This document shows positions 40,484-47,665 of a stretch of 47,665 nucleotides of DNA, in pieces. The DNA is taken from the NCBI GenBank assembly GCA_031255615.1, contig JAIRSD010000029.1:1-47665 (forward strand), in the 5' to 3' direction. The translations under genes were made by a program, and so were the position numbers. The DNA comes from Treponema sp. (GTDB lineage: Bacteria > Spirochaetota > Spirochaetia > Treponematales > Breznakiellaceae). The notes beneath the pieces are model-generated. The model ran no database searches, had not been told where the DNA came from, and saw nothing but the letters and a program-made list of their open reading frames with translations. Positions within the stretch are counted from its first letter, which is position 1; every line of letters starts with the position of its first letter.

Positions 40484-42406
40484 CTACGGGGATTTTATAT
40501 TCTTCAGAAGTTTCACCATATAAACTTCCATATAAAGCAGCAGGGAATCCTGGTCGGTCAAAGTCCTGAGGCTCTGGTTCCCGTAAAGAAGCCCCCGGGC
40601 CAGATCCTCTAATTGCGTCGTGGAAAGACGCTGCTTCTTCCACACCCGCAGGGATTTAACCAGATTATCCTTCACCAGGGAGTTCACGTCCTCCACCAAA
40701 TTCTGCTGGGCCTTGGGATCCAGAACCATCACCCAGTGGCGCTGCAATTCTTTCAGGTAGCTATTGATGTCCTTGTTTTCGGGAACCAGCTCGGTTTCCA
40801 TTTCTTTAACGCTCGTAGTAAAATCTTTCTGCTGACTCTTGCCCTGTTCGGCGGGGACACCGGCTTCGGCGGCTTCAGCGCCCCCGGCCTTCCTGGCGCC
40901 CTGCTGTTTCTGGTTTTTCTTTTTTCCCATTTTAAAGAAAAAGGCGGCGATAGACCGGATGACGGGAATAAAATACCAAAAGGGCAGGAACATTTTTGCG
41001 TCAAAGATCAATTCCCGGCGTTTTAACGAGAAAAGCTGGCTGTAGGGCAGAAGCCTTCCCCGTTCATAAATTCTAAAGGCGACGGGAACGGCCTTTTGAA
41101 CACGCTCCACCTCATCGAAGACCAAATAAAGTTTCTTGTCATCCAGAAAACCGCTCAGCAGAGGATTTGACGATGCGTTAAGCCCCGCCAGGAGCCGGTC
41201 GAATTCCGCATCGTTGTCCATGGCCGGTTCGGACTTAAAATTATTCAGCATGGCGGTCCAGCGGTTAAGAATGGCCTGCTTCATCCCCCCCTGGGCGTCA
41301 AGGATAAGCCGGGCGACCAAGGGCAGATAGCGATCCTTTTTCAGGTAATACGGTTCATTGTTCTTCGTCTGCACCACCAGCCATTCGGGGAGCATGCCGT
41401 CCACGTTTTCGGTAGTCATTTTTTTAATATGGGCGTTAAGATCATCCGGCGTATATTGATTTAAAAGCGGCGTTCCCTTCGGATCGGTAAATTTAATAAT
41501 CTGGTTCTGGGTAAAATAATAGGGGGCCCTGTCCATATTCTGATCCAGACAACGCAGGGCGGTTTCCTTTACCCGTTCTTTTTGCAGCCGGGACCTGTAA
41601 TAGTTAAGACAGATTTCGATAACGCAGACCGCTTCCAACACGGCAATATCGGAAGTAAACCTATCGATCTTTTTGTGAATATCCCCCTTGATAAGGGAAC
41701 ACAGGGAAGCCCAGAAAAGGTAGGCTATTTCCCCCCCCCTTTCTATAGAATCCAGACAATCCCGGGGACGGGCAACCACCATTTCCACATTTTCCCGCAG
41801 AATCCCTTCCCTGCCCTGAAGCATAGGCATCAGCTTATGCAGAATATACTCTTTGTTGTTATGCTGATCAAAATAGTTCCGAATCTTAAAAACCGCCGCC
41901 TCCAGCAGAATATGGGGAATCATGGCCCCCAGAATCAGCGCGTCCATACTCTGGTCCGGGAATATCATCTTAACAATCGGAATACGGGAACCGGAGAACT
42001 CGTCAAAGTAGGCGTTCAGACCGTAACCCAAATTGACAACCAGAACCTGGTCCTGCGGCAGCTTAACCTTAAAGGTCTCCTCGTTGGGAAAAGGAACATC
42101 CGCGACAGCGTCTAAATCGTGATAAGCCTCCTTCAGCCTGTCCACCATGTAGTAGGGCAGGTAGATCCGGCCCTCCGGCGAGTCGGTAAGAAGGACGCAG
42201 CGGCCGTTTTCGGTGTACGCACCCAGGGCGTCCCAGAATTTCAGACTGACCTCCGGGATCCATTCCGCCCAGGTAGGCTGCTCCACCGCCAGATGATGGA
42301 CGTATTTCGACAAAAAGGCAATAAAAGTCCCTATGTCAACATAGGGAGATCTGATCTTATGAGAGTAGGCCCGTAAAATTGCATAAAGATCCGTAACTTT
42401 CGCCAT
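40484..42406 (-). CDS. Conserved-looking 640-residue protein of unknown function
   Basis: ATG 42406 (MAKVTDLYAILRAYSHKIRS) is chosen: AGGA precedes it, and the frame upstream only translates composite repeat copy H. No signal peptide or clear membrane segment. The body is mixed alpha/beta and helical. About residues 480-510 are KMGKKKNQKQQGARKAGG with an Ala/Glu-rich low-complexity linker (AAEAGVPAEQGKSQQ), followed by a helical C-terminal domain (about residues 540-640). I do not recognise the family; the ordinary codon use and length argue it is real and expressed. It is monocistronic, with repeats on both sides. Confidence 0.75.
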   Translation of the reverse strand: MAKVTDLYAILRAYSHKIRSPYVDIGTFIAFLSKYVHHLAVEQPTWAEWIPEVSLKFWDALGAYTENGRCVLLTDSPEGRIYLPYYMVDRLKEAYHDLDAVADVPFPNEETFKVKLPQDQVLVVNLGYGLNAYFDEFSGSRIPIVKMIFPDQSMDALILGAMIPHILLEAAVFKIRNYFDQHNNKEYILHKLMPMLQGREGILRENVEMVVARPRDCLDSIERGGEIAYLFWASLCSLIKGDIHKKIDRFTSDIAVLEAVCVIEICLNYYRSRLQKERVKETALRCLDQNMDRAPYYFTQNQIIKFTDPKGTPLLNQYTPDDLNAHIKKMTTENVDGMLPEWLVVQTKNNEPYYLKKDRYLPLVARLILDAQGGMKQAILNRWTAMLNNFKSEPAMDNDAEFDRLLAGLNASSNPLLSGFLDDKKLYLVFDEVERVQKAVPVAFRIYERGRLLPYSQLFSLKRRELIFDAKMFLPFWYFIPVIRSIAAFFFKMGKKKNQKQQGARKAGGAEAAEAGVPAEQGKSQQKDFTTSVKEMETELVPENKDINSYLKELQRHWVMVLDPKAQQNLVEDVNSLVKDNLVKSLRVWKKQRLSTTQLEDLARGLLYGNQSLRTLTDQDSLLLYMEVYMVKLLKNIKSP

Positions 42407-42507
42407 AATCCTGATAAGTATATCGGAAATTCCTTTCTTTGTGATGAGGGGCCCCCGAAAATTCTCCAAGCCCCGGCCTGGAAGACCCCGAATTTCGTGT
42501 ATATCCT

Positions 42508-42742
42508 GGGCGCATCCCCGGCACGGGGCCGGGGACCGGGCTATCCGCTCTAACAAAAACCCTGCGGGTTTTTATTCCGCTCCTATCCCTTGCGCGGGCG
42601 CGGCTAACCAAAACGCTGCGCGTTTTGGTCCGCATCCATGCGGATCTGCGCCTCCCGTTCCGGGTTTTTGCTCCGCAAAAACCCAGGGAATTTGCCCGCA
42701 GCCGGGAGTTGGCGCGCTCCCTGCGCCAACTCCGCAAAAACA
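42508..42742 (+). repeat. Composite stem-loop repeat, copy H (Flavo-1-like)
   Basis: GGGCGCAT, hairpin 1 CCCCGGC-ACGGG-GCCGGGG, ACCGGGCTATCCGCTC, hairpin 2 AACAAAAACC-CTGC-GGGTTTTTATT (one change from copy A), CCGCTCCTATCCCTTGCGCG. Then come AACCAAAACGC-TGC-GCGTTTTGGTT, CCGCATCC-AT-GCGG, GGGTTTTTGC-TCC-GCAAAAACCC and GGAGTTGGCGC/GCGCCAACTCC stems. Upstream of the 640-residue gene and downstream of the CDF gene. Confidence 0.8.
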
Positions 42743-42793
42743 AGGGACCCGCACTTTGAATTTGACGGTCCGTTTTCGCTTCGGCCCCCGGAA

Positions 42794-43726
42794 CTACACC
42801 GGAATCTCCCGCTCGCTGAGCCCGTAACCTTCCCCCTGCCGGCGGTCCCCGGCGGGCTCCACATGGACCACAATATCGTAGATGCCCTCCAGCCGGGCCT
42901 TGATGGCCTCCTCCACCTGGGTGGCGATGCGGTGGGCGGCGCTGACCGTCAAATCCGCCGCCACCTCAATGTCGATATCAATGTCCCAGAGCCCGGCGAT
43001 ACGGCGCATCCGGGTACGGTGGGGATTCCCCGCCCCCTCCACCGTATGGACCGCCGCAAAAACCGCCTGGTACGCCTCCGTCCCCGCGCTGCCGTCCATC
43101 AACTCCAAATTTGCCTCGATAAAGATTCCCACGGCGGAACGGATCACCCAGAGCCCCACCAGGATGGCGGTAACAGAGTCGACGGCGGCGGCCCCGATCC
43201 CGATGGAAAAGCCCAGGCCGATAAAGACCCCCACGGAGAGAATCACGTCGGCCCCCATGTTTTTGGCGTTGGCCCGGAGCATGGCGGAATCCGCCTTCTT
43301 GCCGAAACGGTACTGAACAAGGGCCAAAAGGCCCTTCCCCGCGATGGAAACCAGGGAAGCAACCAGGGCCGCCGTTCCGGGTATCTCCCGGACGCCCCCC
43401 GTTAAAAGCTGGCCGGCGGAATTCAGAATAAGCTGGGCCCCGGCAAAAAAAAGCAGGAAGGCCAGCAGGGCGGTGGCCACGGTCTCCGCCCTGCCGTGGC
43501 CCCAGGGGTGGCCCTGATCCGCCGGACGGGACACCACCCAGGACACCACCAATGCCATGAGGGCGATGCCGATATCTACCAGCGAATCAATGCCGTCCCC
43601 CAGGACCGCCAGGCTGTTGGCCGTAAGCCCGGCGGCGATCTTCAGGGCCCCCAGGGCCAGATTCCCCCCCAGGGCGATAAGAGAGGCGGTTTTGATCATC
43701 CCCGCCCGGTTTTCAATATTCCGCAA
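42794..43726 (-). CDS. Cation diffusion facilitator (CDF) metal exporter
   Basis: Six-helix zinc/iron/manganese exporter driven by proton antiport. It has SLAVLGDGIDSLVDIG (helix-2 HxxxD/DxxxD metal-site region: Asp-x-x-x-Asp), the HPWGHGRAETVA loop, and the helix-5 SVGVFIGLG segment with DSVTAILVGLWVI. A cytoplasmic ferredoxin-like domain follows (HRTRMRRIAGLWDIDIDIEV, and VEEAIKARLEGIYDIVVHVE). TTG 43726 (310 residues) is preferred: GGGAGGGG lies three bases before it. The ATG frame from 43852 would add residues translated from a repeat hairpin. Metal specificity is not evident. Confidence 0.92.
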   Translation of the reverse strand: MRNIENRAGMIKTASLIALGGNLALGALKIAAGLTANSLAVLGDGIDSLVDIGIALMALVVSWVVSRPADQGHPWGHGRAETVATALLAFLLFFAGAQLILNSAGQLLTGGVREIPGTAALVASLVSIAGKGLLALVQYRFGKKADSAMLRANAKNMGADVILSVGVFIGLGFSIGIGAAAVDSVTAILVGLWVIRSAVGIFIEANLELMDGSAGTEAYQAVFAAVHTVEGAGNPHRTRMRRIAGLWDIDIDIEVAADLTVSAAHRIATQVEEAIKARLEGIYDIVVHVEPAGDRRQGEGYGLSEREIPV

Positions 43727-43787
43727 GATCCCCTCCCGTAAAGCCGCCCCAGGGCCGGCGGCCCTGAATGCCGCCTTTTTTAATGAG

Positions 43788-43880
43788 ACTCGTTCAGAAA
43801 CTTCAGTTTCTGAACAATAACCGTTTAAACACGAAGCGCAAGACCTGTTCAATAACCAACCGGGTTATTGAACAAGCCCG
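43788..43880. repeat. Two adjacent short hairpin repeats
   Basis: GTTCAGAAAC-TTCA-GTTTCTGAAC (about 43791-43814, perfect 10-bp stem) and CTGTTCAATAACC-AACC-GGGTTATTGAACAAG (about 43848-43875). This is the only place where both small hairpin families sit side by side besides 21582-21705. They lie between the CDF gene and the M20 peptidase stop. Confidence 0.65.
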
Positions 43881-45269
43881 TTAAAGCGAGGCAAACAGGG
43901 CGGTGTAGAACCGGATCGCCAAAAAGAAATTCTCCAGGGAAATCCGCTCGTCGTGGCCGTGGATTGAACTCATGTCCTCCCGGGAAAGCCGCATGGGGGT
44001 AAAGCGGAAGGTCCCCTCCGCCAGGCCCTGATAATGCCGGGAATCCGTACAGGCGGTCATAATAAAGGGAATGGGGGCGGCGTCGGGGAAGACCGCGGCA
44101 ACGGCGTCCGCCATCTCCCGCCAGCCCGGCCCTTCCATCCGTCCATGCCCCGGATGGGCGGGAACCGGCCCGGAGGCGGCGCCCAGGACCGAAATATTCA
44201 CCCGCTCATCCCCCACCGCCCAGCGAAGGTGGTCAAGGACCTCCTCCACCGTCCAGGGGGCGAGGATCCGCAGATTGACAACGGCCCGCACCTGGGAGGG
44301 CATCACGTTGTCCGCCGTGCTGCCCGAAAGCTGAGTCAGCGCCGCCGTCGTATGCAGCATGGCGAGAATCTGCGGATTCCCCCGGAAAAAAAAGGCCAGG
44401 AAGGGGGAGATCAGGGGGCCGAGAAAGGTCAGAATCCCCGCCTTCGCCGCGCCGGACCGGGAAGGCCCGGCGGAACCGGCGGACCGTAATGCCAGCAGCC
44501 GGGAAAAAAAGGCCCCCACAACGGGGCTTATGCGGGAGGGGAAGGGCCGCCGGGACACCCGCAGCAGGGCCCGGGCCAGCACTGCCGCCGCCTGCACCCG
44601 GGGAGGCTGGGAAGCGTGCCCCGGCCGCTGGGAAACTTCCAGGACCGCGCTCAGGAATCCCTTTTCCTCAACCCCGAACAAGGCCAGGGGAATTTTAACG
44701 CCCCGGACCTGATTCATAACCACCGGACTCCCCTCATCGAGGATCCAGGAAAAGGTTTGCCCCCGGCTGGAAAACCAGGCCGCCGTATGCCGGGCCCCCG
44801 ACAGCCCGGAACGCTCCTCATCCCCCCCCAAGGCGAACCAGATCTCTCGCTTCGGGCTAAAACCCCCTTCGATGAGCCCTTCGGCGGCCTCCAGGATGGC
44901 GATAAGGCTTCCCTTCATGTCCTGGGCGCCCCGGCCGTAGAGAAAGCCCTCCCGAATCTCCGCCCCAAAGGGATCCACGGTCCACTTGTCCGCCTCCGCC
45001 GGCACCACATCGTAGTGGGCCAGGATCAGGACCCCGCCGTTTTGCGGGGCGGACTCCCCGGCGGCCCAGCGGTACACCAGGGCGTAGGGGCTCAGGACCC
45101 AGCGTTCCGCGGCGCGATGAAAGCAGGGATAGGATCTGATCAGGAAATCCTGAAAAGCCCCCAGCCGTTCCTCGGCGGCCTCCCGAGCCTCCGCGGAATC
45201 CTCCCCGGGCCAATCGGTCTTGATTCGCAGGGCCCTGCGGAAACGTTCAACCGCCCCTTCCTTTTCCAT
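43881..45269 (-). CDS. M20-family metallopeptidase (carboxypeptidase S-like)
   Basis: The 462-residue zinc aminoacylase/carboxypeptidase fold. First ligand region VLILAHYDVVPAEADKWTVD, then GFLYGRGAQDMKGSLIAILE (bridging Asp), then FALGGDEERSGLSGARHTAA (Glu). Central lid domain with VNLRILAPWTVEEVLDHLRW, and TACTDSRHYQGLAEG near the end (last His ligand in the RHY). The Trp/Pro spacing and DxxP pattern resemble yeast CPS1-like members. It probably hydrolyses small peptides or N-acyl amino acids in the cytoplasm; no signal peptide is seen. Divergent from the nuclease gene across a 60-base gap holding possible overlapping -10 elements (TATACT on each strand). Confidence 0.92.
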   Translation of the reverse strand: MEKEGAVERFRRALRIKTDWPGEDSAEAREAAEERLGAFQDFLIRSYPCFHRAAERWVLSPYALVYRWAAGESAPQNGGVLILAHYDVVPAEADKWTVDPFGAEIREGFLYGRGAQDMKGSLIAILEAAEGLIEGGFSPKREIWFALGGDEERSGLSGARHTAAWFSSRGQTFSWILDEGSPVVMNQVRGVKIPLALFGVEEKGFLSAVLEVSQRPGHASQPPRVQAAAVLARALLRVSRRPFPSRISPVVGAFFSRLLALRSAGSAGPSRSGAAKAGILTFLGPLISPFLAFFFRGNPQILAMLHTTAALTQLSGSTADNVMPSQVRAVVNLRILAPWTVEEVLDHLRWAVGDERVNISVLGAASGPVPAHPGHGRMEGPGWREMADAVAAVFPDAAPIPFIMTACTDSRHYQGLAEGTFRFTPMRLSREDMSSIHGHDERISLENFFLAIRFYTALFASL

Positions 45270-45329
45270 ATCACTTTAGTATAGGCCGGAGGAAAGAGGG
45301 AATGATATACTTCCAAAGAGGAATTTACG

Positions 45330-46121
45330 ATGCGATTGAGCGAAATCTCCCCGGCGCCGCGGAAACCCCGCGCCCCCGCCATACGGTTCCGGGTCATGCT
45401 CCTGATCCTGCCGCCGATTTTGCTGGCGGCCCTTCTGCCTTCCCCGGCGGCGGGCCAGACGGGGGATACCGTTGTGTATGTAACCAACACGGGGGAAAAA
45501 TACCACCGGGAACATTGCAGGAGCCTGCGGCGATCAAAGATCCCCCTTTCCCTGGCCGACGCGGTGAAGTCCGGCTACGAACCCTGCGGCATCTGCGATC
45601 CGCCGGTCCTGAGCCTCCCCGCGGCCCCCGAAGAAAAGTCCGGACCGGAACTCTACCGGCTAAACAACCAGGAAATCGGCGGCATAGAGGGGGCCGATCT
45701 ATCCCGCATGGTCCGGGCCGACGTGGTGGACCATGTGGACGGCGACACGGTGCGGCTGCGGATAATCGATCCCCCGCCGGGACTCCACGCCCTGGAAACA
45801 ATCAGGATGATCGGCGTTGATACGCCGGAAACCGTCCACCCCCGGCGGGAGTTGGAATATTTCGGCAAGGAGGCCAGCGAGTTTACCCGGCAAAGACTTT
45901 TGGGAAGATCCGTGCTGCTGGCCTTTGACTGGGATCTGCGGGACCGCTACGGCCGGCTTCTGGCCTATGTCTTCGGCCCTGACGGGAAATGCCACAACGC
46001 CGCCCTTATCCGGGAAGGCTATGCCCACGCATACACCAGGTTCAGCTTTCATTTTATGGAAGAATTCCGCCGTCTGGAACAGGAGGCCCGCCAGGCGAAG
46101 CGGGGCCTCTGGGGGCCGTAG
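45330..46121 (+). CDS. Secreted thermonuclease (SNase-like) with N-terminal Cys/His segment
   Basis: The 263-residue product. Positively charged N-terminus then hydrophobic stretch (VMLLILPPILLAALLPSPAA, cleavage near GQ), so export is likely. The segment YHREHCRSLRRSKIPLSL ... GYEPCGICDPP (about 58-92) contains His/Cys residues and resembles a small metal-binding domain found with some nucleases. The SNase domain follows: VVDHVDGDTVRLRI, IRMIGVDTPETVHPRRE (Arg35- and Glu43-type residues), DRYGRLLAYVF (Arg87-type residue) and NAALIREGYAHAYTRF. It cuts DNA or RNA outside the cytoplasm, perhaps for nucleotide scavenging. GAGGAA lies seven to eight bases before the ATG. Confidence 0.9.
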   Translation: MRLSEISPAPRKPRAPAIRFRVMLLILPPILLAALLPSPAAGQTGDTVVYVTNTGEKYHREHCRSLRRSKIPLSLADAVKSGYEPCGICDPPVLSLPAAPEEKSGPELYRLNNQEIGGIEGADLSRMVRADVVDHVDGDTVRLRIIDPPPGLHALETIRMIGVDTPETVHPRRELEYFGKEASEFTRQRLLGRSVLLAFDWDLRDRYGRLLAYVFGPDGKCHNAALIREGYAHAYTRFSFHFMEEFRRLEQEARQAKRGLWGP

Positions 46122-46134
46122 GCCGCGAAGCCGG

Positions 46135-46379
46135 CCTACGGAGTTTCGCGCTCCGCCGCGAAACTCCGCACGGTAGATGACCTCCCCGCCGCGAGCGGCG
46201 GGGTATTCGACTCCACTGCGAATAAAAGCATCAAGGCGCCGGGCGGAGCGCGGCGCCTCAAAGGCGAAAGCCGCGCGGGCGCGGCTTTCGCCCGCGCAAG
46301 GGATAGGAGCGGAATAAAAACCCGCAGGGTTTTTGTTAGAGCGGATAGCCCGGTCCCCGCCGCAGGCGGGGATGCGCCC
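46135..46379 (-). repeat. Composite stem-loop repeat, copy I (Flavo-1-like)
   Basis: Minus strand from 46379: GGGCGCAT, hairpin 1 CCCCGCC-TGC-GGCGGGG, ACCGGGCTATCCGCTC, hairpin 2 AACAAAAACC-CTGC-GGGTTTTTATT, CCGCTCCTATCCCTTGCGCG. Hairpin 3 is GGCGAAAGCCGCG/CGCGGCTTTCGCC, then GAGGCGCCGCGCTCCG/GGCGCCTTG, CCCCGCCGC/GCGGCGGGG and a terminal CGGAGTTTCGCG/CGCGAAACTCCG stem (46138-46168, also the last stem of copy E). It lies between the nuclease gene and the aldo/keto reductase stop. Confidence 0.8.
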
Positions 46380-46443
46380 GGATCTTGACAGAGGCCGCGA
46401 AGCCCTTCCGCAAGTTCAGGCCGGATCCGCCGCCCCGGACGCA

Positions 46444-47601
46444 TTAACCGGCCAGGACCCGGTGGGTTTCCTTAAGCTGCTCCCGGATGGGCAGGCTCTG
46501 GGGGCATTTTTTCTCGCAGGCCCCGCAGTCCACGCAGGCGGCGGCGTTTTGATACTTCCGCCAGGGGCTGTTGCCGATTTCCGCGTAGGATTTTTTCGCG
46601 AAATCGGTGATTTTGTAGACCCGGTGGTAGTTCATAATCGTGAAGATCTCCGGGATGTTGATCCCCTTGGGGCAGGGCATGCAGTATTTGCAGCCGGTGC
46701 AGTACAGTTCCGCCAGCCGCTCGTTCTCCTTAAGCATGGCCTCGATGGTCTCTATCTCCTCCGCGGACAGGGCGTCGGTGCGGGAGGCGATGGCGGCGTT
46801 TTCCTCAAGCTGTTCAATGGTGCTTACCCCGGAAAGGGCCACATTGATGTGCTGGTTCGCCAGGACGAAGCGCAGAGCCACCTCGGCGGAACTTTTTACC
46901 TTGCCGGGAAGCATGTCCTGAATCACCTGGGAGGGGGCCCCCAGCCGGCCTCCGCCTACGGGCCCCATGATCACGGTCCCCAGCCCCATCTCGTGGGCCA
47001 GGGCAATGCCGGGTTCCTTGTTGCGGTCCATCAGGTTGTACTGGCACAGCACGCTTTCCAGCACCCCCTCGCCGTTTTTAAGAATCTCGATAAGCCGGTT
47101 CCCCTCCTCCGCCCCCGCTTCCCGGTCGTGGAAGGAAAAGGAAATATGCCGGATCAGCCCCTGCTCTTTTAGCTTTTTCGCCCGCTCGAAGGGACCGTCC
47201 TTGGCCTTGACCTTGGTCAAAAAGGTGTCCAGGGAAATGCCCCAAAAGTGGTAAAAGTCGATGTGGTCGGTCCGCAGATTCTCCAGGGACCTCTCCAGCC
47301 GCTTCTCGTAGTCGTCGCCGGAATCACTTTCAATAGGATTCTTGGTGGAAATCCATACCTTGTCCCGGCGACCGTCCACCGCCAGCGCCTTGCCCAGAAA
47401 CACCTCGCTCAGCTTGTCGCAGTAATAGGGGGCGGTATCAAAATAATTAACCCCCAGGTCCATGGCCCGGTGGATCAGGGCGACAGACTGCTCCTCATCG
47501 AACACGGTCTTGCCCTTCTCTTCATGAGAGGGCAGCCGCATACACCCCATGCCCAGACGGGACACCTTCACACCGGTTTTACCAAAATCAACGTACTGCA
47601 T
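46444..47601 (-). CDS. Aldo/keto reductase with C-terminal Fe-S cluster motifs
   Basis: The ~385-residue TIM-barrel oxidoreductase using NAD(P)H. N-terminus VDFGKTGVKVSRLGMGCMRL, then VNYFDTAPYYCDKLSEVFLG with the catalytic Asp and Tyr, ISTKNP (Lys) and HIDFYHFWGI (His): the full tetrad is present. The C-terminal region carries CTGCKYCMPCPKG and CVDCGACEKKCPQ, patterns for two 4Fe-4S clusters, as in the anaerobe-specific AKR group. ATG 47601 is preferred over the adjacent GTG 47604. The substrate is unknown. Upstream of it to the window end (47602-47665) nothing is seen. Confidence 0.93.
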   Translation of the reverse strand: MQYVDFGKTGVKVSRLGMGCMRLPSHEEKGKTVFDEEQSVALIHRAMDLGVNYFDTAPYYCDKLSEVFLGKALAVDGRRDKVWISTKNPIESDSGDDYEKRLERSLENLRTDHIDFYHFWGISLDTFLTKVKAKDGPFERAKKLKEQGLIRHISFSFHDREAGAEEGNRLIEILKNGEGVLESVLCQYNLMDRNKEPGIALAHEMGLGTVIMGPVGGGRLGAPSQVIQDMLPGKVKSSAEVALRFVLANQHINVALSGVSTIEQLEENAAIASRTDALSAEEIETIEAMLKENERLAELYCTGCKYCMPCPKGINIPEIFTIMNYHRVYKITDFAKKSYAEIGNSPWRKYQNAAACVDCGACEKKCPQSLPIREQLKETHRVLAG

Positions 47602-47665
47602 CACAAACCCCCATTCATAGGTTTTAGTTAGGTCGGATTCATATTATCAGATATCAGGTGTTTCC

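Noticed and set aside
1..47665. tRNA, rRNA, known riboswitches, prophage or insertion-sequence genes
   Set aside because: No cloverleaf-like sequence, conserved rRNA block, riboswitch core or transposase/integrase motif was found by eye.

Overview
The window is about 47.7 kb of GC-rich chromosomal DNA that looks spirochaetal, most likely a treponeme-like lineage. The evidence is indirect. There is a giant, tryptophan-rich, secreted coiled-coil protein of a type I associate with Leptospira and Treponema. A FlhG/MinD-type ATPase, RpoN, a lax spirochaete-style lipobox, an oxaloacetate decarboxylase beta subunit and a maltodextrin-type ABC transporter are also present. No rRNA, tRNA, phage or transposase gene was recognised.

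Layout, left to right. 1-4800 (minus strand) is an F-type ATP synthase operon, atpB-E-F-H-A-G, with atpG cut by the window edge; a small RsbRD_N-like sensor gene heads the operon. 4.8-5.95 kb is a repeat field. 5.95-9.1 kb (minus) is a ctp-rsmE-GT26 operon. 9.1-10.0 kb is repeats. 10.0-11.65 kb (plus) holds a small membrane protein and a FlhG-like ATPase. pyrE (plus) converges on an MBL-fold hydrolase (minus). 13.7-15.0 kb (minus) is oadB plus a 47-residue membrane protein. Next come a MATE exporter (minus), a two-gene chromate-type transporter (plus), lgt (minus), an RraA-like gene, and rpoN-hpf (minus). 23.5-28.4 kb (plus) has a PaaI-type thioesterase and malE-F-G-type genes without an ATPase gene. 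28.6-38.7 kb (minus) is one gene for a ~3,360-residue secreted protein whose C-terminus carries an intact-looking M23 (LytM) zinc motif. 39.3-40.3 kb is a low-GC pair (EmrE-type SMR exporter and a cysteine-rich unknown). After it come a 640-residue unknown, a CDF metal exporter, an M20 peptidase, a secreted nuclease and an Fe-S aldo/keto reductase.

The most striking content is in the gaps. Nearly every gap over 300 bp is filled by repeats of a few families. (1) A composite stem-loop element occurs in nine copies. Short conserved framework blocks (GGGCGCAT, CCGGGCTATCC, CCTATCCCTTGCGCGG) separate hairpins whose sequences differ between copies but stay fully self-complementary, and hairpin types are reassorted between copies. 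It resembles what I remember of the Flavo-1 RNA motif of Bacteroidetes and Spirochaetes. (2) A ~185-210 bp imperfect inverted repeat occurs alone and as a four-unit tandem array. (3) Short hairpins of the types GTTCGGAAAC-TGAA-GTTTCCGAAC and TTGTTCAATAACC recur. (4) A minor repeat has two copies. The repeats lie outside the coding regions, often just before start codons or within transcription units (atpB/atpE, malE/malF).

Functionally the window mixes core energy metabolism, envelope maturation (Lgt with a lipoprotein MalE, Ctp), global regulation (RpoN, HPF) and several exporters. Gene products were assigned from motifs and remembered family features only; no database search was possible.
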